Both the position numbers and the translations under genes were made by a program. The notes beneath the pieces are model-generated. The model was not told the origin of the DNA. It searched no databases and was given only the letters and a program-made list of their open reading frames with translations. Source: Linnemannia hyalina (taxonomy: Eukaryota > Mortierellomycota > Mortierellomycetes > Mortierellales > Mortierellaceae). Taken from it: DNA of 64,000 nt. Below are positions 1 through 13,489 of this stretch, piece after piece (within the stretch, counting starts at the first letter, position 1; the number at the start of each line of letters is the position of its first letter). The stretch is taken from assembly GCA_019671135.1 (NCBI GenBank), contig JAHRHY010000007.1, positions 2,397,854 through 2,461,853 of the forward strand, given 5' to 3'.

Positions 1-3000
1 CCTCGGCTCTTGACAAAGTCGAGTCAGTCTCCTGGCCAGATTTCTCGGTCTCCTTTCCACGAAGAGCTGCCATTTCACTCTGTAGGAGGTTGTACTGGTG
101 TTCTAGCTTAGCCATCTTGAACGCTTCCTCGTCAAGATACTGAGCTTTCTCTTCCTCAAAGGATGCAACAAGTCGTTCCTGGATAACCTTGTAGGCCTCA
201 TCCTTCATCGCTTGGTGACTCTTTTGTTCGTTTCTAGAGAATGATTAAAAACAAAGTGGGATTGGCATAAAGCCCATTATTCAGTTTCTGAAGACCTTAA
301 AACGAGGTTTATTCAAGATTGAATCGGGAGGGTCCATGGTCCACTACGCGGGGTTATAACAAGAATGCTCCTTACCGATGCTTATCGGCATCTTCCAGGG
401 CATGCTCCAGCTGTCCGATCCTTGAAAACAGATCACGCTTCTCGGCATCTGAGCGCTTGACCGAATCCTGCAACTCCTTCATCTCCTGACGTTGACCCTT
501 GAGCTGCCGACGAAGCCCTTCAGCTTCCTGCAAGAGTTGTTCGGCGGTGTGGGTATGCTCGTCCGACGCCATGCTTGTCCGACGCGCGTTGGTCTCGGAA
601 GCAGCAGCAGCAGCAGCAGCAGCAATAGCCCGCTGCTCCTGGAGCTCCCTCTGTGTCCGATCCAGTTCATATTGGAGTCGTTCGTTCTCCAAAGCAACCT
701 CCTTCATCATCTGGGCTTCAACCAATGCAGTCTCCTGCTCCTTGCAGATTTGCCGGGCTTGGCCAAGTTCCGCCTCGAGTTGTCGATATCTGCCCACAAG
801 GTCGTCCATTCCAGTGCCCACATGATGATGGTCCGCTTGGGCCTGAGCCAGCGCTGCCTGAAGTCTGTGGTTCTCCAGGCTTACGTCGTCCAGCCGTCGA
901 GAGTGATCTGAACGGGTCTCTAGATGCCTTGCCTCCGCCGCTTGGGACTCTGAGTGTATTCTCGTGAGATCCTCCTGCAACCGCGAGACCTGGAACTGCA
1001 GCTGTTCCTGTGATTGGATCTGGACCTGGAGGCCACTTGTCTCTGCCAAAAGCAATCGAACTTGTTCCCGAAGGCGCTCGTTCTCCAGTGCCAAGTGACG
1101 GTCCGCCATGACCTCGTCGACCTGTTGTTGGGTCTGCTGCTGCGGCTGTTGCTGTTCCTGCTGTTGCTGCGGCTGATGTGCACCATAGCTTGGTGATGCT
1201 GGTTGGTAAGGCACTGGCACTGGGTCGGTTACTGGTTCGTTGTGTAGGGTGGGTAGCTGGTGCGAGATGGTGGGCGAAGAATACTGGTCGCGACTCAAAA
1301 GTGACCTACGTCTAGGACTCTCCTCCTGTCGCATCCATTCACCACTGGATCTTGATCCTGCACTTGAATACTTTTGCACCGTCGGTCCTGAATGTCCTCC
1401 ACTGGACCCTTGAAGGTGGACACCGGAACTCTGCTGTCGCTTCTCTAGAAGTTCGCGAGCCTTCTCCAGCAATCGTTCCTTTTTGTCCGGCTTGGTGCGA
1501 CCTACTCCTGTCGACCCTCCATGAGCCACCTGATCCGCCAGCAGTGCATGCACAGCTGCTTGTTTCCTTAACAGTACTTCAGGGTCTAAAACGCTTGGAC
1601 TAATCGCCCGCTGAAGGAGCGTAGGACTGGCTGCGTGATGAAGGAGTGTAGGACTCACCGTACGCTGAAGAAGCGTAGGGCTCGCCGACTGGTGTTGAAG
1701 GGTAGGGCTGGTAGCTTGTTGGTGGTGGTGGTGTAGGGCCGGGCTGGCAGTGCGAGGATGGAGTGTAGGGCTGACAGCAAGATGGTGATGAACTGGCGGG
1801 CTGGTGGTATGGTGGGGAGCACTTGGGCTAGCCAACCCCAGTCCTTGCTTCGAAACGGCGACGTTGGGGGACTCCCACTTCATATGGGCATTGATCTTTT
1901 GCCCGCCAAGATCAACAGGATCTCCTGGCATATCCTCCGACTCTCTATGCCCAACAAAACTGGCGTCCACGTGGGCCTCTGGAGCAGCCGAAATGTCAAC
2001 CGCGCCGTGTCCTTGCGGCACTGGATGGTACTGCGCCGAATCTCTTTGCGATCCTTGCGAAAGTGCGGCATGGTTAAAGTGGAACGATTGCTCACTTGCA
2101 GTCGGGAAGGCAGGCGGTGCAGTCGGTGTATGCATAGTGGTGGACTGGAGGGATAAAGTTTTTGGGACTATTGGGGATAAAGCAAACATGACACATCACA
2201 TTGATACCGTCAGTATTTAATCGAGACGAGATCTTTCAGACAAAGACACACACCAGCATATGTTGAAGTTACCGTCATCGAGTTCCTTGGATGGCTCTTC
2301 TCGTCCGACGTTTGATAAAGACTCGATCGCCTCGCCGCGCTCAGGCACTGCCTCCTCTGTGGATTCGAGGAACATGCTCGATTGCTTGTGTGCCCAATCA
2401 AATTTGACAGGTTGTGAGGCTTCCATAGGTGCCGCAGCCATTGTTGGAGCTCCTGCGGCGTCAGGTGTAGCTGGCCAGTTCGAAATTCTGGGTGGTGGCT
2501 GGAGCTTGGAATGGTCCTTCTCCTGAGTACGGCGTGGGGGAGGAGGGAGAACAGTCGCTACAGGCGGAGCAGAGGTAGTAGCAGGTGCTGGTGCAGGTGC
2601 AGGCGGCGCAGTCGTGGGCTGTGCGCTTACACTAGGGACGGATGCCGTAAGCACAGCCCCTGTCTCGCCCGTGGCAGGAGTTGCAGCATCGGCAGAAGAG
2701 GCACCTAAAGTGGCCAAGGACTTTGACGGCGATTGTCCCAAGGGCGAGGTAAACATCGACGTGGCACTACTCTTGACACCCTTGAAGAGCCGCGACATGC
2801 CTCGTTCAAAGGCTGCGGATTTGGGCATGTTCAGCAGGTCCTCCACGGCGCTCAAAGTGGAAGGATCAAGGAGGGACGCAAGACTACGTTCTTTGGTTGG
2901 AGGACTAGTGGCTGAGGTCACGTTAGTCGAAGGGGAAGCTGTTCCTGGGGCGTCCTCGGCTAAAGAGACCTGATCGAACACTGAAGTCTCAACCTCCACT

Positions 3001-6000
3001 TTGGGCGACATGCCTTGAGAAAGCTCAGTCGCACCTGATCCGGAGGCAGTCTTGGACCAGTTGGCACGTTCCTGGAGTCTGGGGGACTCCCTTGCCTGAG
3101 AAAAGTACTGCGTGTGTGCCAACTCACTGCTGAGCTCCATGATCGAGTAGCTCCCTGGTTGCACGATCGCCTCCGCTGCGTGGATGTCGTGCGTGACAAA
3201 TGATCCCGTCGCGTTACGACCAAAGCCTGGACTGGTTGGGCTGGGCAAAGTCTCGTCAAATGGAATAGGTTGCGATTGGCTCTGCTGGGGTGGAGGCGAG
3301 TTGGATGGCTGAGGTGGACGAACAGGTGGCTGCGCAACTTGTTCCGACAGGCTGTCGATACTAGTAAAGCTGTTGTCAACCTCTTCAAACTGGTTGTTGA
3401 ATGAAAAGGTTGCGGGCAGGGCCCTTTGCTGGCTCTTGGGGGGTGCAGAAGCGGGGACACCAACAGCATTATGCTCTGGATCTTGAGACGGCCAAGAAGG
3501 TTCCATAGGTAATTCATTCGATTGAGGCTCGACGGTGTCAAAAAATGTTCCTCCTTGGGTGCTGGAGGTTCCGAGCAAGTCAAAGGGAGATCCTCCTTGG
3601 ATTTTGGAGGTTTCGGGTAGATCAAAGGGTGATCTTCCATGGATGTCAGAGGTTCCGAGAAGGTCGAGAGGAGACTCTCCTTCGGTATTTGGGGTTCCGA
3701 GCAAGTCGAAAGGGGCTTGTCCTTGAGTATGCGAGGTTCCAAGCAAATCAAAAGTTGATATCTCTTGAGCATAGGATGTTCCGAGAAAGTCAAAAGAAGT
3801 GGGCCCTTGCTTGCCAAAAGAAAAGGGCTGTGACGCTTTGTGTAGTTGGTTCGAAGCGGACTCCAGGTGATCCTCCGACTTGTGGTTGTCAACGGTAAAT
3901 GGCTGGAGTTCTTGATTTAACTGCTCCGACAGCGATTGTTTACGATTCTCAGACTCTGGATTGTCAAAGGCATACGACTGAGGGGTCATGTCGAAAAGAT
4001 CCGAGACCGACTGTTGGCGGCCCTCTGGTTTGAGAGCGTCCACGGCGAACGTCTGACGCACCATATCAAAAAGGTCCGACACGGACTGTTGGCGATTCTT
4101 TGGGGTGCTCATGTCTAAAGCCTGCGACTGAGATGGCTGGCTGAAAAGATATGATATCGAGGGTTGGCGATCATCCGATCCATGATTGTCGAGACCAAAT
4201 GGCTGAGACGCCTGGCTGAAAAGATCTGAGACGGACTCTTGGTGTCTATGGAGCTCCTGGGTGACGAAAGAAGGCGCGTGGTGAGGTAGTTCCTGGACTG
4301 GGGCGGCAAATATATATTGATGGTGGGAATCTTTTGACTGGTGGTCGTGAGGACGCGATGGCTTGGCCTCCTCGGATATAGGAGTAGGCTGTTCATCTAC
4401 TCCCTGGGCGTCGCTGGACCCTCGCGCCTGTGCGAGTTGATCGTGTTGAGCGTGCTGGTGGGGCGCCTGGTACTGCTCGCTGCCTAATGGCTGCTCGAAC
4501 AAAGAGTCCACTTCGCGCGCGTTGTTCTGGAAAGTTAAAGGTAAAATGTGAGATTTCGTACTTTGCACCCATTAGCCGAAACCCGTCAAGTAGGCAGCGC
4601 TTCCATGCATAGCCATAGAGTGGAAAACACTCACCGTTGTATGATCGTGCTCAGGACTGTGCTGCAGATATACTGGGGCTTGGGGCTTATCGTGCCTCAG
4701 GCTGGAAGGGGTGTCCCTGAACGACGGCGGTGGTCGTTGAGATTCTCGAAGCGACACTGGAGGGGCATGCGTGATGTCGACAGTGTCGGTATCATGTTGA
4801 GTCTCCTTGGGCTGGGCATTGCTCCCTACGCCAGCGCGATCTACAGTCGACCGTTCTAAGTTACTGAAAAAAGTATCATGAAGGGTGTCTGTCGATGTCT
4901 CCATTGTGGCGGTAGTCTCTGACGCGTCCTGCTTCTCGTTGTTGTTGAAGAAACTAGAGGCAAAGAAGTCCTGCTGCAAGGGTTGTCCAAAGAGATCCAC
5001 CGCATTTCTAGTCACTGTAGCTGCTGCAGATTGGACTGGCGCATGACTCGCCAGAGTAAGGCCCATATCCCGACTGGCTGTAAGTTCGACTGTACGATCA
5101 AATTCAGCTGAGGACACTGGGACAGACGAGATGATGGGTTGAAAGGCATCATTGTTTGCTGTGGCGGTCGTGCTGGATGCTGTCCCTATATGAGCTGCAG
5201 AAGACCCTGGTTGAGAAAGACCACTAAAGAATGCAGTGGAGTCCATAGCAGAAGGCCCCGAAAAGAAGTGAGACGCGTCTGTGTCATCACTTCCACCAAA
5301 CAAGGAAGACGAGTCCTGATGATGCAGTGCTTGAAAGACTTTGGTTTCCGTTGTATTCTGATCAACATCGAAACTGCCACGGTTGTTGTTGCTTAGTGCA
5401 CTGACGACAGGATCGGTTGGCGAGAGTGGTGTCTCGTGGTGATTAGTTGGCGATGCGCGTTGAGGCGTAGCAGACGAAATGGCATTTGATTCGGCTGAAA
5501 CATCCATCGATTGTGATGCTGCAGTTGGTGGGTCAAAAATGGGCGCTGGCTGACTTGACCGAGATTCCTGAGATCCTCTGAGTGAAAAGACGTCGGTGCT
5601 TCGAAACGGAGGAGATGGAATCCTGGTAATCGATTTATTCTCTGGCAACGTTTTGTCCGAATGAGTTTCTTGGTGGTAGATCGTCGCCACCGCCACAGTC
5701 GCCGGAGAAGTGAACAACGAACCTACATCCTGTTGAGTAGTGATCGTCGCTGCTGCCGGAGAAGAGAACAGTGAATCTACATCCTTTTGCGTCGTAGCAG
5801 CCAATTTGTCAGGCTGACGATGAGTATCCACTGAACGACGCTGAATGGGTGTATATTTGATAGGTGCAGGGGGCTGCCGGAAGAAGTCCGTGGAAGATGG
5901 GCCGCTACCAAAGAGAACATCGGCCAAGGGGAGCCCGGCCTTCTCCGAGGCAGAGGTGGGTACAGCACCAAAGAGACTGGAAGTATCACTATTGTCGTCC

Positions 6001-6845
6001 GTTGACTTGGGAGAACCCAGCTGGGCGCTTAAGGTTCCTGTGTGGCCTTTGTTTATAAGATTCGGAACAGGTTGATGACCGCCTTCCTGTGTGGGTGCCG
6101 CACGTCCTGTGGGTGCCACTGGCGGTGGTGCAGGTCTTGGATGGATAACTTCTGGTCGATGTTGAAGTGGGCTTTGTGGTTGGTTAAGCGTGGCTGGACG
6201 CGGCGAGAAGGCTTGATTGGGAGGAGGACGTTGAAAATGGGGGGGACGTGGCTGCATCTGGGGCGAGTAGGGTCGAGGGTGCATTTGGGGCGACATAGGG
6301 CGCGGTCGCTGCTGATATGCCACTTGCGGAGAATGCTGATTGGCAGGCATGGGTTGCTGTGGATTTTGCTGGTGGTTAGGTCGGAGCTGGTCCTGGGGTC
6401 GAGGTGGTGGCGGTCGTGTAGGGTTTTGTGGAGGCATAATAGGTCGCGTTTGAGAAGGCGGATGTTGTTGGCTGTACTGATGACGCTGCGCGGGGAGATG
6501 TGGAAGATTCATGGGTGGCCGTGCAGGTCGGATAGGTCGAACGGGGCGGAACTGTTGTGTCTGGGCTGTTGCGGGATTGGGCGGAGGACGAACAAGGGGT
6601 CGCACAGGAGCATTGGATGGTCTGTTCACAGGCTGGGAGAGGAAGGAGCCACTGTCACCAAAGAGTGAGTCTGCAGTGGGGAGCTCATCTTGCGGGGGAT
6701 GGTCGGGTAAGGACGCCGACACCTGGTCGTGGTCTGGAAGCTGGGTAAATGGAAAGAGAAACGATATTTATGGCGGGTGAGCATAGAGGTCGTTGTGACA
6801 GTTTGAGTGGTTGTTTGTTAGTCGCGATGGATGTATTACCAGCAT
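1..6845 (-). CDS. Large disordered scaffold-like protein with C-terminal coiled coil (3' end outside window)
   Basis: Five exons can be read: 6845-6840, 6740-4635, 4526-2273, 2167-376 and 233 to beyond base 1. They are joined by GT-AG introns of 99, 108, 105 and 142 bases that keep one frame over about 2,130 visible codons. The first exon is only ATG CTG. It is the only ATG after an in-frame stop that splices in frame, so this start is likely but unproven. The first ~700 residues are Pro/Gln-rich with SLFG/DLFG/DFF short motifs. About residues 795-930 hold six SVSDLF-type repeats, about 920-1020 hold FDLLGTS repeats, and about 1570-1650 hold ASPTLL repeats. From ~1790 onward the sequence is a Gln/Glu/Leu-rich coiled coil running off the window. 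DLF/DLL-type peptides often bind coat or adaptor proteins, so a trafficking or endocytic scaffold is possible. No catalytic domain is visible and I do not recognise the family. Confidence 0.75.
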
Positions 6846-7172
6846 GGCGTCTGATTGTATGACAGCTGCTTGAGAAGAAGTGTGATATTAGTGTAGGAGA
6901 GTAAGGAGAGGATGTATGGGAGGAGGGGGGGAGAGAGAAGGATGATTGAATGAATGGATTAATGAATGAATGAATGAATGAATGGATGGATGGATAGATG
7001 GATGAATAGGTGGTGGAGGAAGAGGATGATGGAAAGCGTGTTAGTGTCGTGGCACGTCACAAGGAGGCAAGGAGGAGGAAAGGAGGAAGACGAGGACGAA
7101 TACCTTGCAGCCAGGGGATAGAGTCCCGGCAGCTCTGATTGGCTGAGTCTTTCCTCTGCGTCTCCCGTTAGA

Positions 7173-7203
<31 letters not shown>

Positions 7204-7569
7204 CCTTTTCCCAGCCCTGTTACATGTTACATGTTACATGTTCATGTACGGGGTGGGTGTATGCATACTCTGCTCTTTGTCTCTTGTCTATGTTCGTTGT
7301 TGTGCTCACTACTTGGCTCCCTTGTCTCTCTCTCTCTCTCTCTCTCTCTCCGCTGCTCTCTCTCTCTCTGTCGGTCATTGTCTGTCCCTCTTTTGTTCCC
7401 TTCCCTCCCCTTCCTTTCCCCCCCTCTTCCTTCTTTGCTTGGCTCAACCTTGTATCTTTCTTCTTTCTCTTCCTTTCTTCCTTCCCTTTTTCCTTTCTTC
7501 TTCTCTGCTCCTTTTTTTGTCTCTTTCTCTCTCTCTCTCACTCTCTCTCACTCTCTCTCTTACTCTCAC

Positions 7570-7638
<69 letters not shown>

Positions 7639-8317
7639 GGCAACGCACTCCGCTCTCTCTCTCGCTATCACTACCATCCTCAACCCCTTCTTCCTAATCA
7701 CGTACTCCCAACTCCCAACTAATAATACACTACCAACTCAAACTCAAACTCATCAATCAACAACAACCCACAACGGCGATCGATCATCAAACACCTTACT
7801 TCCCTCTTTACTTGCACTCTTTTACACCCTGAACTGCCGAGAGTGTGCAAGAGAGTGAGAGACCGACAGACAGACAAAGAGACTTATTAAAAAAAAAACA
7901 ATAGACAGAGAAGTGAGACCGAGCGCACTTAAAAGACCCTCGTCAACCTCCTTCTCCCTTCTCTCCCGAGCCTGCCAGCCCTGTCCACCTGTAAGCTTTT
8001 ATGTGTGTTTAATAAAGCACATTCACCCTCTTCATCGCTCCTCGCCATACTCCCTCTCTCCCTCTCTCCCTCTCTCCCTCTCTTTCTCTTTCTCTCTCTC
8101 TCCATCACAAAAAAGAAAAAAAGTCAAAGTCGCTTTCTATCAAGGCTAACACTATCCCTTCTTTCAATGGATCGTATCTCATAGACACAACATTATTGCA
8201 TCTCCCTGCTTGTCCGTGCTCTCCTGGCCTCTCCTGCATACATAACTCCACCTCCCTGACTGTCTCAGCGCAACTACTACTTCTACTACTTCCACAAGTG
8301 CTGCAAGATAAACAACA
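6846..8317. promoter_or_regulatory. Divergent promoter region rich in simple repeats
   Basis: This spacer separates two divergently transcribed genes and should hold both promoters. It contains an AATG/GATG tetranucleotide run (about 6949-7001), a 28-base poly-T (7176-7203), and CT microsatellites at about 7322-7352 and 7528-7632. Pyrimidine-rich sequence continues to the ATG at 8318, as is common for fungal 5' leaders. ORFs predicted here are translations of CT repeats and are not genes. Confidence 0.6.
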
Positions 8318-11300
8318 ATGTTTGCCCTCAACAATAACAACAACAGCGGCAGCAATACCACCACCACCACAGCCAACAACCCCACCACGGTGACCGTCGG
8401 ACCAACCCATATCGGTGCTTCTCCACAGCTCGTCCAGAATACCCATCCGGGAACAGGAGGCGCATTCGCAATCGCAGACAGTAACTTGCCAGGATTGAGA
8501 CCCGCAGCCATGCATGTCAGACCACCCGGCGCAATCATGGCCATCGGGAATATAAACGGACAGTCTCCAGCCTTTCCACAACAACACCTCCAGCCGTATC
8601 AGCTACAATCGCTACAGCTCCATCAATTGCAACAGCAGCAGCTCCAACAGCTTCAACTCCAACAGAGACAAGCACAGGCCCAGCAAGCACAGCAACAACC
8701 AGCCCAACAAGCACAGTTGCCTACCCAAGTTATGCATCCTCAGACGTTGCCCGCTACCACACAGAGTTTCGCTTACCAGGTGCCATCTCAGACAATGCCC
8801 ATGTACCAGCCAGGACACCTCAACTCTATCCAGCTGCAGCAACAAAGGCAACAACTGCTCCAAGCCCAGCAGCAACAGCTTCAGCAACAGCATCAACATC
8901 CGCAGCTGACTCAGCAAGTTCAACAGCAGCAATTTGCACAGCAGCAACAGCAGCAACAACAGTTGCAACAACAAATTCAGCAGCAGCAGCTACAACAGAA
9001 GCAACAGCAACAGCAGCAACAGCAGCAGCAACAGCAGCAACAACAACAGCAGCAAAAGTTGCAGCAGCAAAAGCAGCAAGAACAGCAACAGGAGCAGCAG
9101 CAACAACAGGCACAACTACAGCACCTTCAACAGCAGCAGCAGCAACAGCAACAGCAGCAACAACAGCAGCAACAACTCCAGCAGCAAGGACAGCAACAAC
9201 AGCCACAACAACAACAGCAAGGGCAGCAACAAGGTCAACAGGACCAACAAGTCCTACAGCAACAACAAGGTCTGCAGCAACAGCAGCAGCTGCATCAACA
9301 GCAACAGCAACTTCACCATCAGCAAATACAACAGCAAATCCAGCAGCAAATGCAGGTTCAACAACAGCAACAGCAACAGCAGCATCAACAACAACAGCAA
9401 CAACAACAACAACAGCAACAGCAGCAGCAGCAGCAGCAGCAGCAACAGCAACAACATCCACATCCACATCAACAGCAGCAGCAACAACAGCATCAAGCTC
9501 AGCAAGCACAACAACAGCAGGTGCAACAAGTCCAGCAGCATCAACAACAACAAATTCAACAGCAGCAACATCAACAGATCCAACAACAGCAACAAGTCCA
9601 ACAGCAGCAGCAAGCCCAGCAGCAGCAACAAGTCCAGCAACAGCAACAAGCGCAGCAGCAGCAACAACAACAACAAATTCAACAGCAGCAACATCAACAG
9701 GAACAACAGCAGCATCAGCAGCAGCAGCAGCAGGAGCAACAACATCATCATCATCACCAACAGCAACTCCAACAGTTCCAGCAACTTCAGCAGCAACAGC
9801 ACACCCAACAGTATCAGCGCCACCTTGCACAGCCTACAAGCTTGGCTAATTGGCCCAATGCCTTGATGGAACAACAGAGGTATTGCAATGGCGTTTGAGC
9901 TAACTATAGTTTGTTGGTGTTTTTGCATAAGGATATCGGCTAACATTTCCTTTCTCCGCCTTGATGTGATAGTACACTTAATCCGGACTTCCCACAGGAT
10001 GGGCCTGATCCCAAAGCTATGCTACGTCTACTGGACTTTTGCCGATATCTAGGACACGGTGAAGAGGTAACTAAGGAGCCACCATGTACTTACTTTTGAA
10101 GTAAATTGATGTTTGCAACGTGCAGCTAACGACTCTTTGTTTTCAATATCCAAATAGAATCAATCGATCCAGTCATGGCAGGCCTTTGTCAACAGATTTT
10201 ATTCAAACGAGGGCAGACAGAAGTACACCCTTGTCAACCCTGTGAACAACGACAGCAGGACGTTTGGTAATTAATTTTGTAACGGTTAATATTTAGTTTA
10301 ATCTTTGCTACGCCTCCGTGTTCCCTCCAACAGATACTAACATTTTATCATCATTTAGAGATCCCGGTGATATCTTTACCCAAACTGTATCACACCAACT
10401 ATCAGTCAGGAGTCAAGGAAATGAAGTTGACTTTGGATGGCGCTATTGAGCAACCATCCAAGGCACCACTCATCGTGGAATGTGACAAAGTCTCCCTCCT
10501 ATCGGACTACGCCAGCGGATCGAAGGTAGGTCCTTGTATGGCCATCTTTGTGCAATATCATTTTCGCAAAATGGTTATGCAGGCGACCACAAGAGCTAAC
10601 AGAACCTGCTTGTGATGACTCTGGGATGAACTTAAATAGGTGATGTCGGTCGGCTCTGTCAGAGTTATGTTTGCGACAGACTACAAAATTGACCTGTTGG
10701 AAATCACCATCTCGGACTTTACGGAACTCATCCCGCGCCCCAAGGATGACGCATCGGAGAGCCCTGTGATCGACCCAAAGACAGACTCGAAGAAGAAGAA
10801 CGCGTCTAAAAAGGCTTCTGCCGCTGCCATAAAAGGCTCCAATTACAATGTTCCCGAAAGTGTCGTGAATGAGTTTGGTGTAACTCACAAGACCATGCGG
10901 ACGCTTGGAGTGAGTATATGTCTATTTAGCTGTGTTGTCGCGCTGAACATAACGGGACAAGACTTGATGTGTTTTCCACGAAATTCACGTATTAACATCA
11001 GCTGAGCACGTATTGCAATTGTACTTGTAAATACTAGATCTCTGACATAAAGTCCAAAATGCCAGAACTTCTGGGTACGACTACAGGTGCAAACAGACGT
11101 AGCCCAGGTATGCATGCGCTCCACTCGTCTGAAACGACCTTTGTTGCTGTCGCCCTCAATGGACCTTTGCTAACTGGTTGTCTATTCTCACAACCATAGA
11201 TTCTTCACTGACATTTAACACTCAAGGACTACAGAATGGAGCACCGAAACATGACATGCCAGGACTTCCAATTGTTACGAGCACTATCTCTACTGGCCCT

Positions 11301-12437
11301 CCAGCCCAGGCGCCATTTGTGACGTTTGGAACGATGCCTCAAACAGATGGATCGCATATTCTTGCCGGGCTCTCGTCGCCTGGGATCATGAAACGACGCT
11401 TTTCCACAAGCCTGGTGACCATTGCTGGAGGAGTAGTAGGACCAGGAACCATGCAGTCGCCTCCTATGGAGACTGCTCAGCCAGGAGCCATTAGCGCAGC
11501 AGGAACTCCGACATTGGACTATGCTTCAGTAGGAGGTATGGCGACACATCTCAACAACGTCCAAGGCCCTGGAGGCGCACATGGAGGATTTGTCAACGCA
11601 TCTGGTTCGTTTACGATACCTTCAGGCGTATCAATGGCACCTGTCGCCCCACCTTCAACTGCCGCACTTCCCGCACCTAACGCCACGAAATCCACAAAAC
11701 GAGCCAAGAATGCGTCCGTGGCATCGACACCAACACTCTCCAACAAAGGAACTGCTGCCGGCAGCACAACCTCTTCTACCGCAACCACAACCACCGGCCG
11801 GAGTCGAAAGGGAACTGGACGAAAGGATTCGAGCGCAAAACGGAAAGGCAGCCTGGCAGGCGAGGCAGCCACAGTCGACGCCACCACAGGATCTCTTACA
11901 CCAACCATACCGAACGCAGCTGAGACAGGAAGCCCTACCACAAGATCCACGGCCCAGTTCCGGAATCGACCCGCCAAGAATATCAGCTCTCCTGTCTCCA
12001 TCCCATCGCCTATCTCTACGCCTATGATGTCCGTTGCTCTGAGCGACATTCAACAAATCAACAACGGCACCAATAACACCAACCTGAATCAATTACCAGG
12101 GGGGCTGCCTGTCGCTCATCTCAGAGGGATGTCCAACGGGTTTGAAGCCATGTCACCACCCTTTTATTCTGCACTGGCTCCCAATCAAACGATACTTATG
12201 TCAACGAATGGCGCCGGAAACCTGGAAATGGACACGACTTTCCAGATCCCACGCACGACCATGGACGAGTCTGAGGAATGGACAGGCGCCTTGGATTTCA
12301 TGACGGATCCAAAGGGTTTGGACATGGGCGAGTTCATCTTCGAACCAAGCTATGACAAAGAACCTGAGCTGACTGGCTCAAACTCCAACGTCCTCACCTC
12401 CACGGATACTCCCAGCGGGACCCAAATCTCATTGTAA
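8318..12437 (+). CDS. LIM-domain-binding transcription co-regulator (PtaB/Mfg1/SEUSS-like)
   Basis: Seven exons (8318-9879, 9973-10066, 10158-10266, 10359-10525, 10640-10909, 11038-11107, 11200-12437) join through GT-AG introns into exactly 1,170 codons, giving 1,169 aa. Residues ~100-515 are a huge glutamine tract. Exons 2-6 (~528-750) carry the LIM_bind domain: LLDFCRYLGHG, QSWQAFVNRFYS, a YHTNYQSGVK stretch, VRVMFATDYKIDLLEI, and a final VNEFGVTHKTMRTLG motif. This family (animal LDB1, plant SEUSS, Aspergillus PtaB, Candida Mfg1) dimerises and bridges DNA-binding factors such as Flo8-type regulators in the nucleus, controlling adhesion and morphogenesis. Lys-rich patches near residues ~680-700 and ~960 could be nuclear signals. 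The tail is Ser/Thr/Asn-rich. The ATG context ACAACAATG is good. The function is inferred from the domain; the splice sites are read directly. Confidence 0.9.
8620..9800 (+). repeat. CAG/CAA polyglutamine tract
   Basis: Nearly uninterrupted CAA and CAG codons encode glutamine with scattered His, Leu, Ala and Val inside exon 1 of the LIM-binding gene. The mixed CAA/CAG use suggests a tract kept by selection for glutamine rather than a recent pure CAG expansion. Long ORFs in other frames here are shadows. Confidence 0.95.
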
Positions 12438-12445
12438 TTACCACA

Positions 12446-12451
12446 AATAAA
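12446..12451 (+). terminator. AATAAA polyadenylation signal
   Basis: A canonical AATAAA lies nine bases past the stop codon of the LIM-binding gene. Confidence 0.5.
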
Positions 12452-13120
12452 GCCATGTACCAAGTAATGTTTTGTTAGTCGTGAACAGAGGAGATTGTAC
12501 GGACTTGGGAATGCAGCAAAAGAAAGAAGGCGTGACCTGCTCCTGTAGTGCCTCCTGCTTGCTTGTTTTGTTTGTGTGAATTTTTTTGAAGTTGTCTAGG
12601 TAATTGTGACTCTCCTCCCAATGGTATGGTCTTGTCATATGCCCAGCATGGTCCGAACATAGACATCCTCTCCCTTGCCTCGAACGACCGACTCACCACT
12701 CAGCAACATGAACCACCGCCCTCCTATTTGGAATGGGAGTTGGATGGAACCATCACCTGCAGGATCGGTCCCTTCATAGGAGTCGAAGAGTCCCAGTCCA
12801 CTGATATCTGAAATGCATCTGATACGAATGCCCCCTTCTATTGCCCCAGGGCAGACTCGGAATGTGTGTGTGCCCTCTTTTTTTGTGCCTTAGCCACCTA
12901 ACACTACGTCAAGTCCTCCACGTCCTTGACATACACGCACACTCGGTCAGTAACCAGGTGTGAGGTTAGGCAAGCACGGTGAGGATGGCAGGAAGTGGAT
13001 CTGAACACACCCTCATATGAAAATCTTTGCCTATGTAACTGGGGTCATTGACTCTGCTCAAGCTAGTGAATCATATCTAGAATCCTCCAGAACCTTCACA
13101 TTCCCGACTCATATATAAAT
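12452..13120. other. Intergenic, no gene seen
   Basis: No supported coding region or repeat was found. Short ORFs on both strands lack family features. Confidence 0.5.
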
Positions 13121-13489
13121 TCATAGTCTATACCATAGGAAGTTCAGTAGTTCATAACTCACGCTTTTATTAAACACAAACTCTCCCGCAAAGCACAGTC
13201 CAGTTCGGTCCAACCCCGTTATAGACTTGATCTTTTCCTGGATAGGCGTCTTTGGTTGCAGCAACCGGGCCTGGATGGTGTTTAGGATCTGGATCAGCGG
13301 TAGTAGTGTCATCTCAGTCTTGCCATGCTGGACCGCGCCTCCTTCTCCAGGGTTGTCCCGCCGGGACAAAGCATCGGCAGCGGCATTCTGGGAGCCAGGG
13401 CGGTAATGGATGGTAAAGTTGTAGTCAGACAAAGTTTCAGAAGTTACAGGATCATAATATGCACTAACATTGTGCCTCTGTACTGTCAC
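13121..13489 (-). pseudogene. Gypsy pol relic (RNase H/integrase connection)
   Basis: The minus-strand translation contains NFTIHYRPGSQNAAADALSRRD, the conserved stretch just after the Ty3/gypsy RNase H domain, followed by a connection-like region. It has neither the RT part nor the integrase catalytic core. It is an isolated fragment of a chromovirus-type element, on the strand opposite to the gag relic next door. Confidence 0.75.

Noticed and set aside
372..2189. Separate genes for each long minus-strand ORF in 1-6.8 kb
   Set aside because: GT-AG introns join them in phase into one reading frame.
7224..7858. Several overlapping ORFs of 100-200 codons
   Set aside because: They translate CT microsatellites (Ser/Leu runs) in all frames and have no coding signal.
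8826..9946. Long ORFs rich in Leu, Ala/Val or Ser/Asn across the CAG/CAA tract
   Set aside because: They are other-frame readings of the polyglutamine codons.
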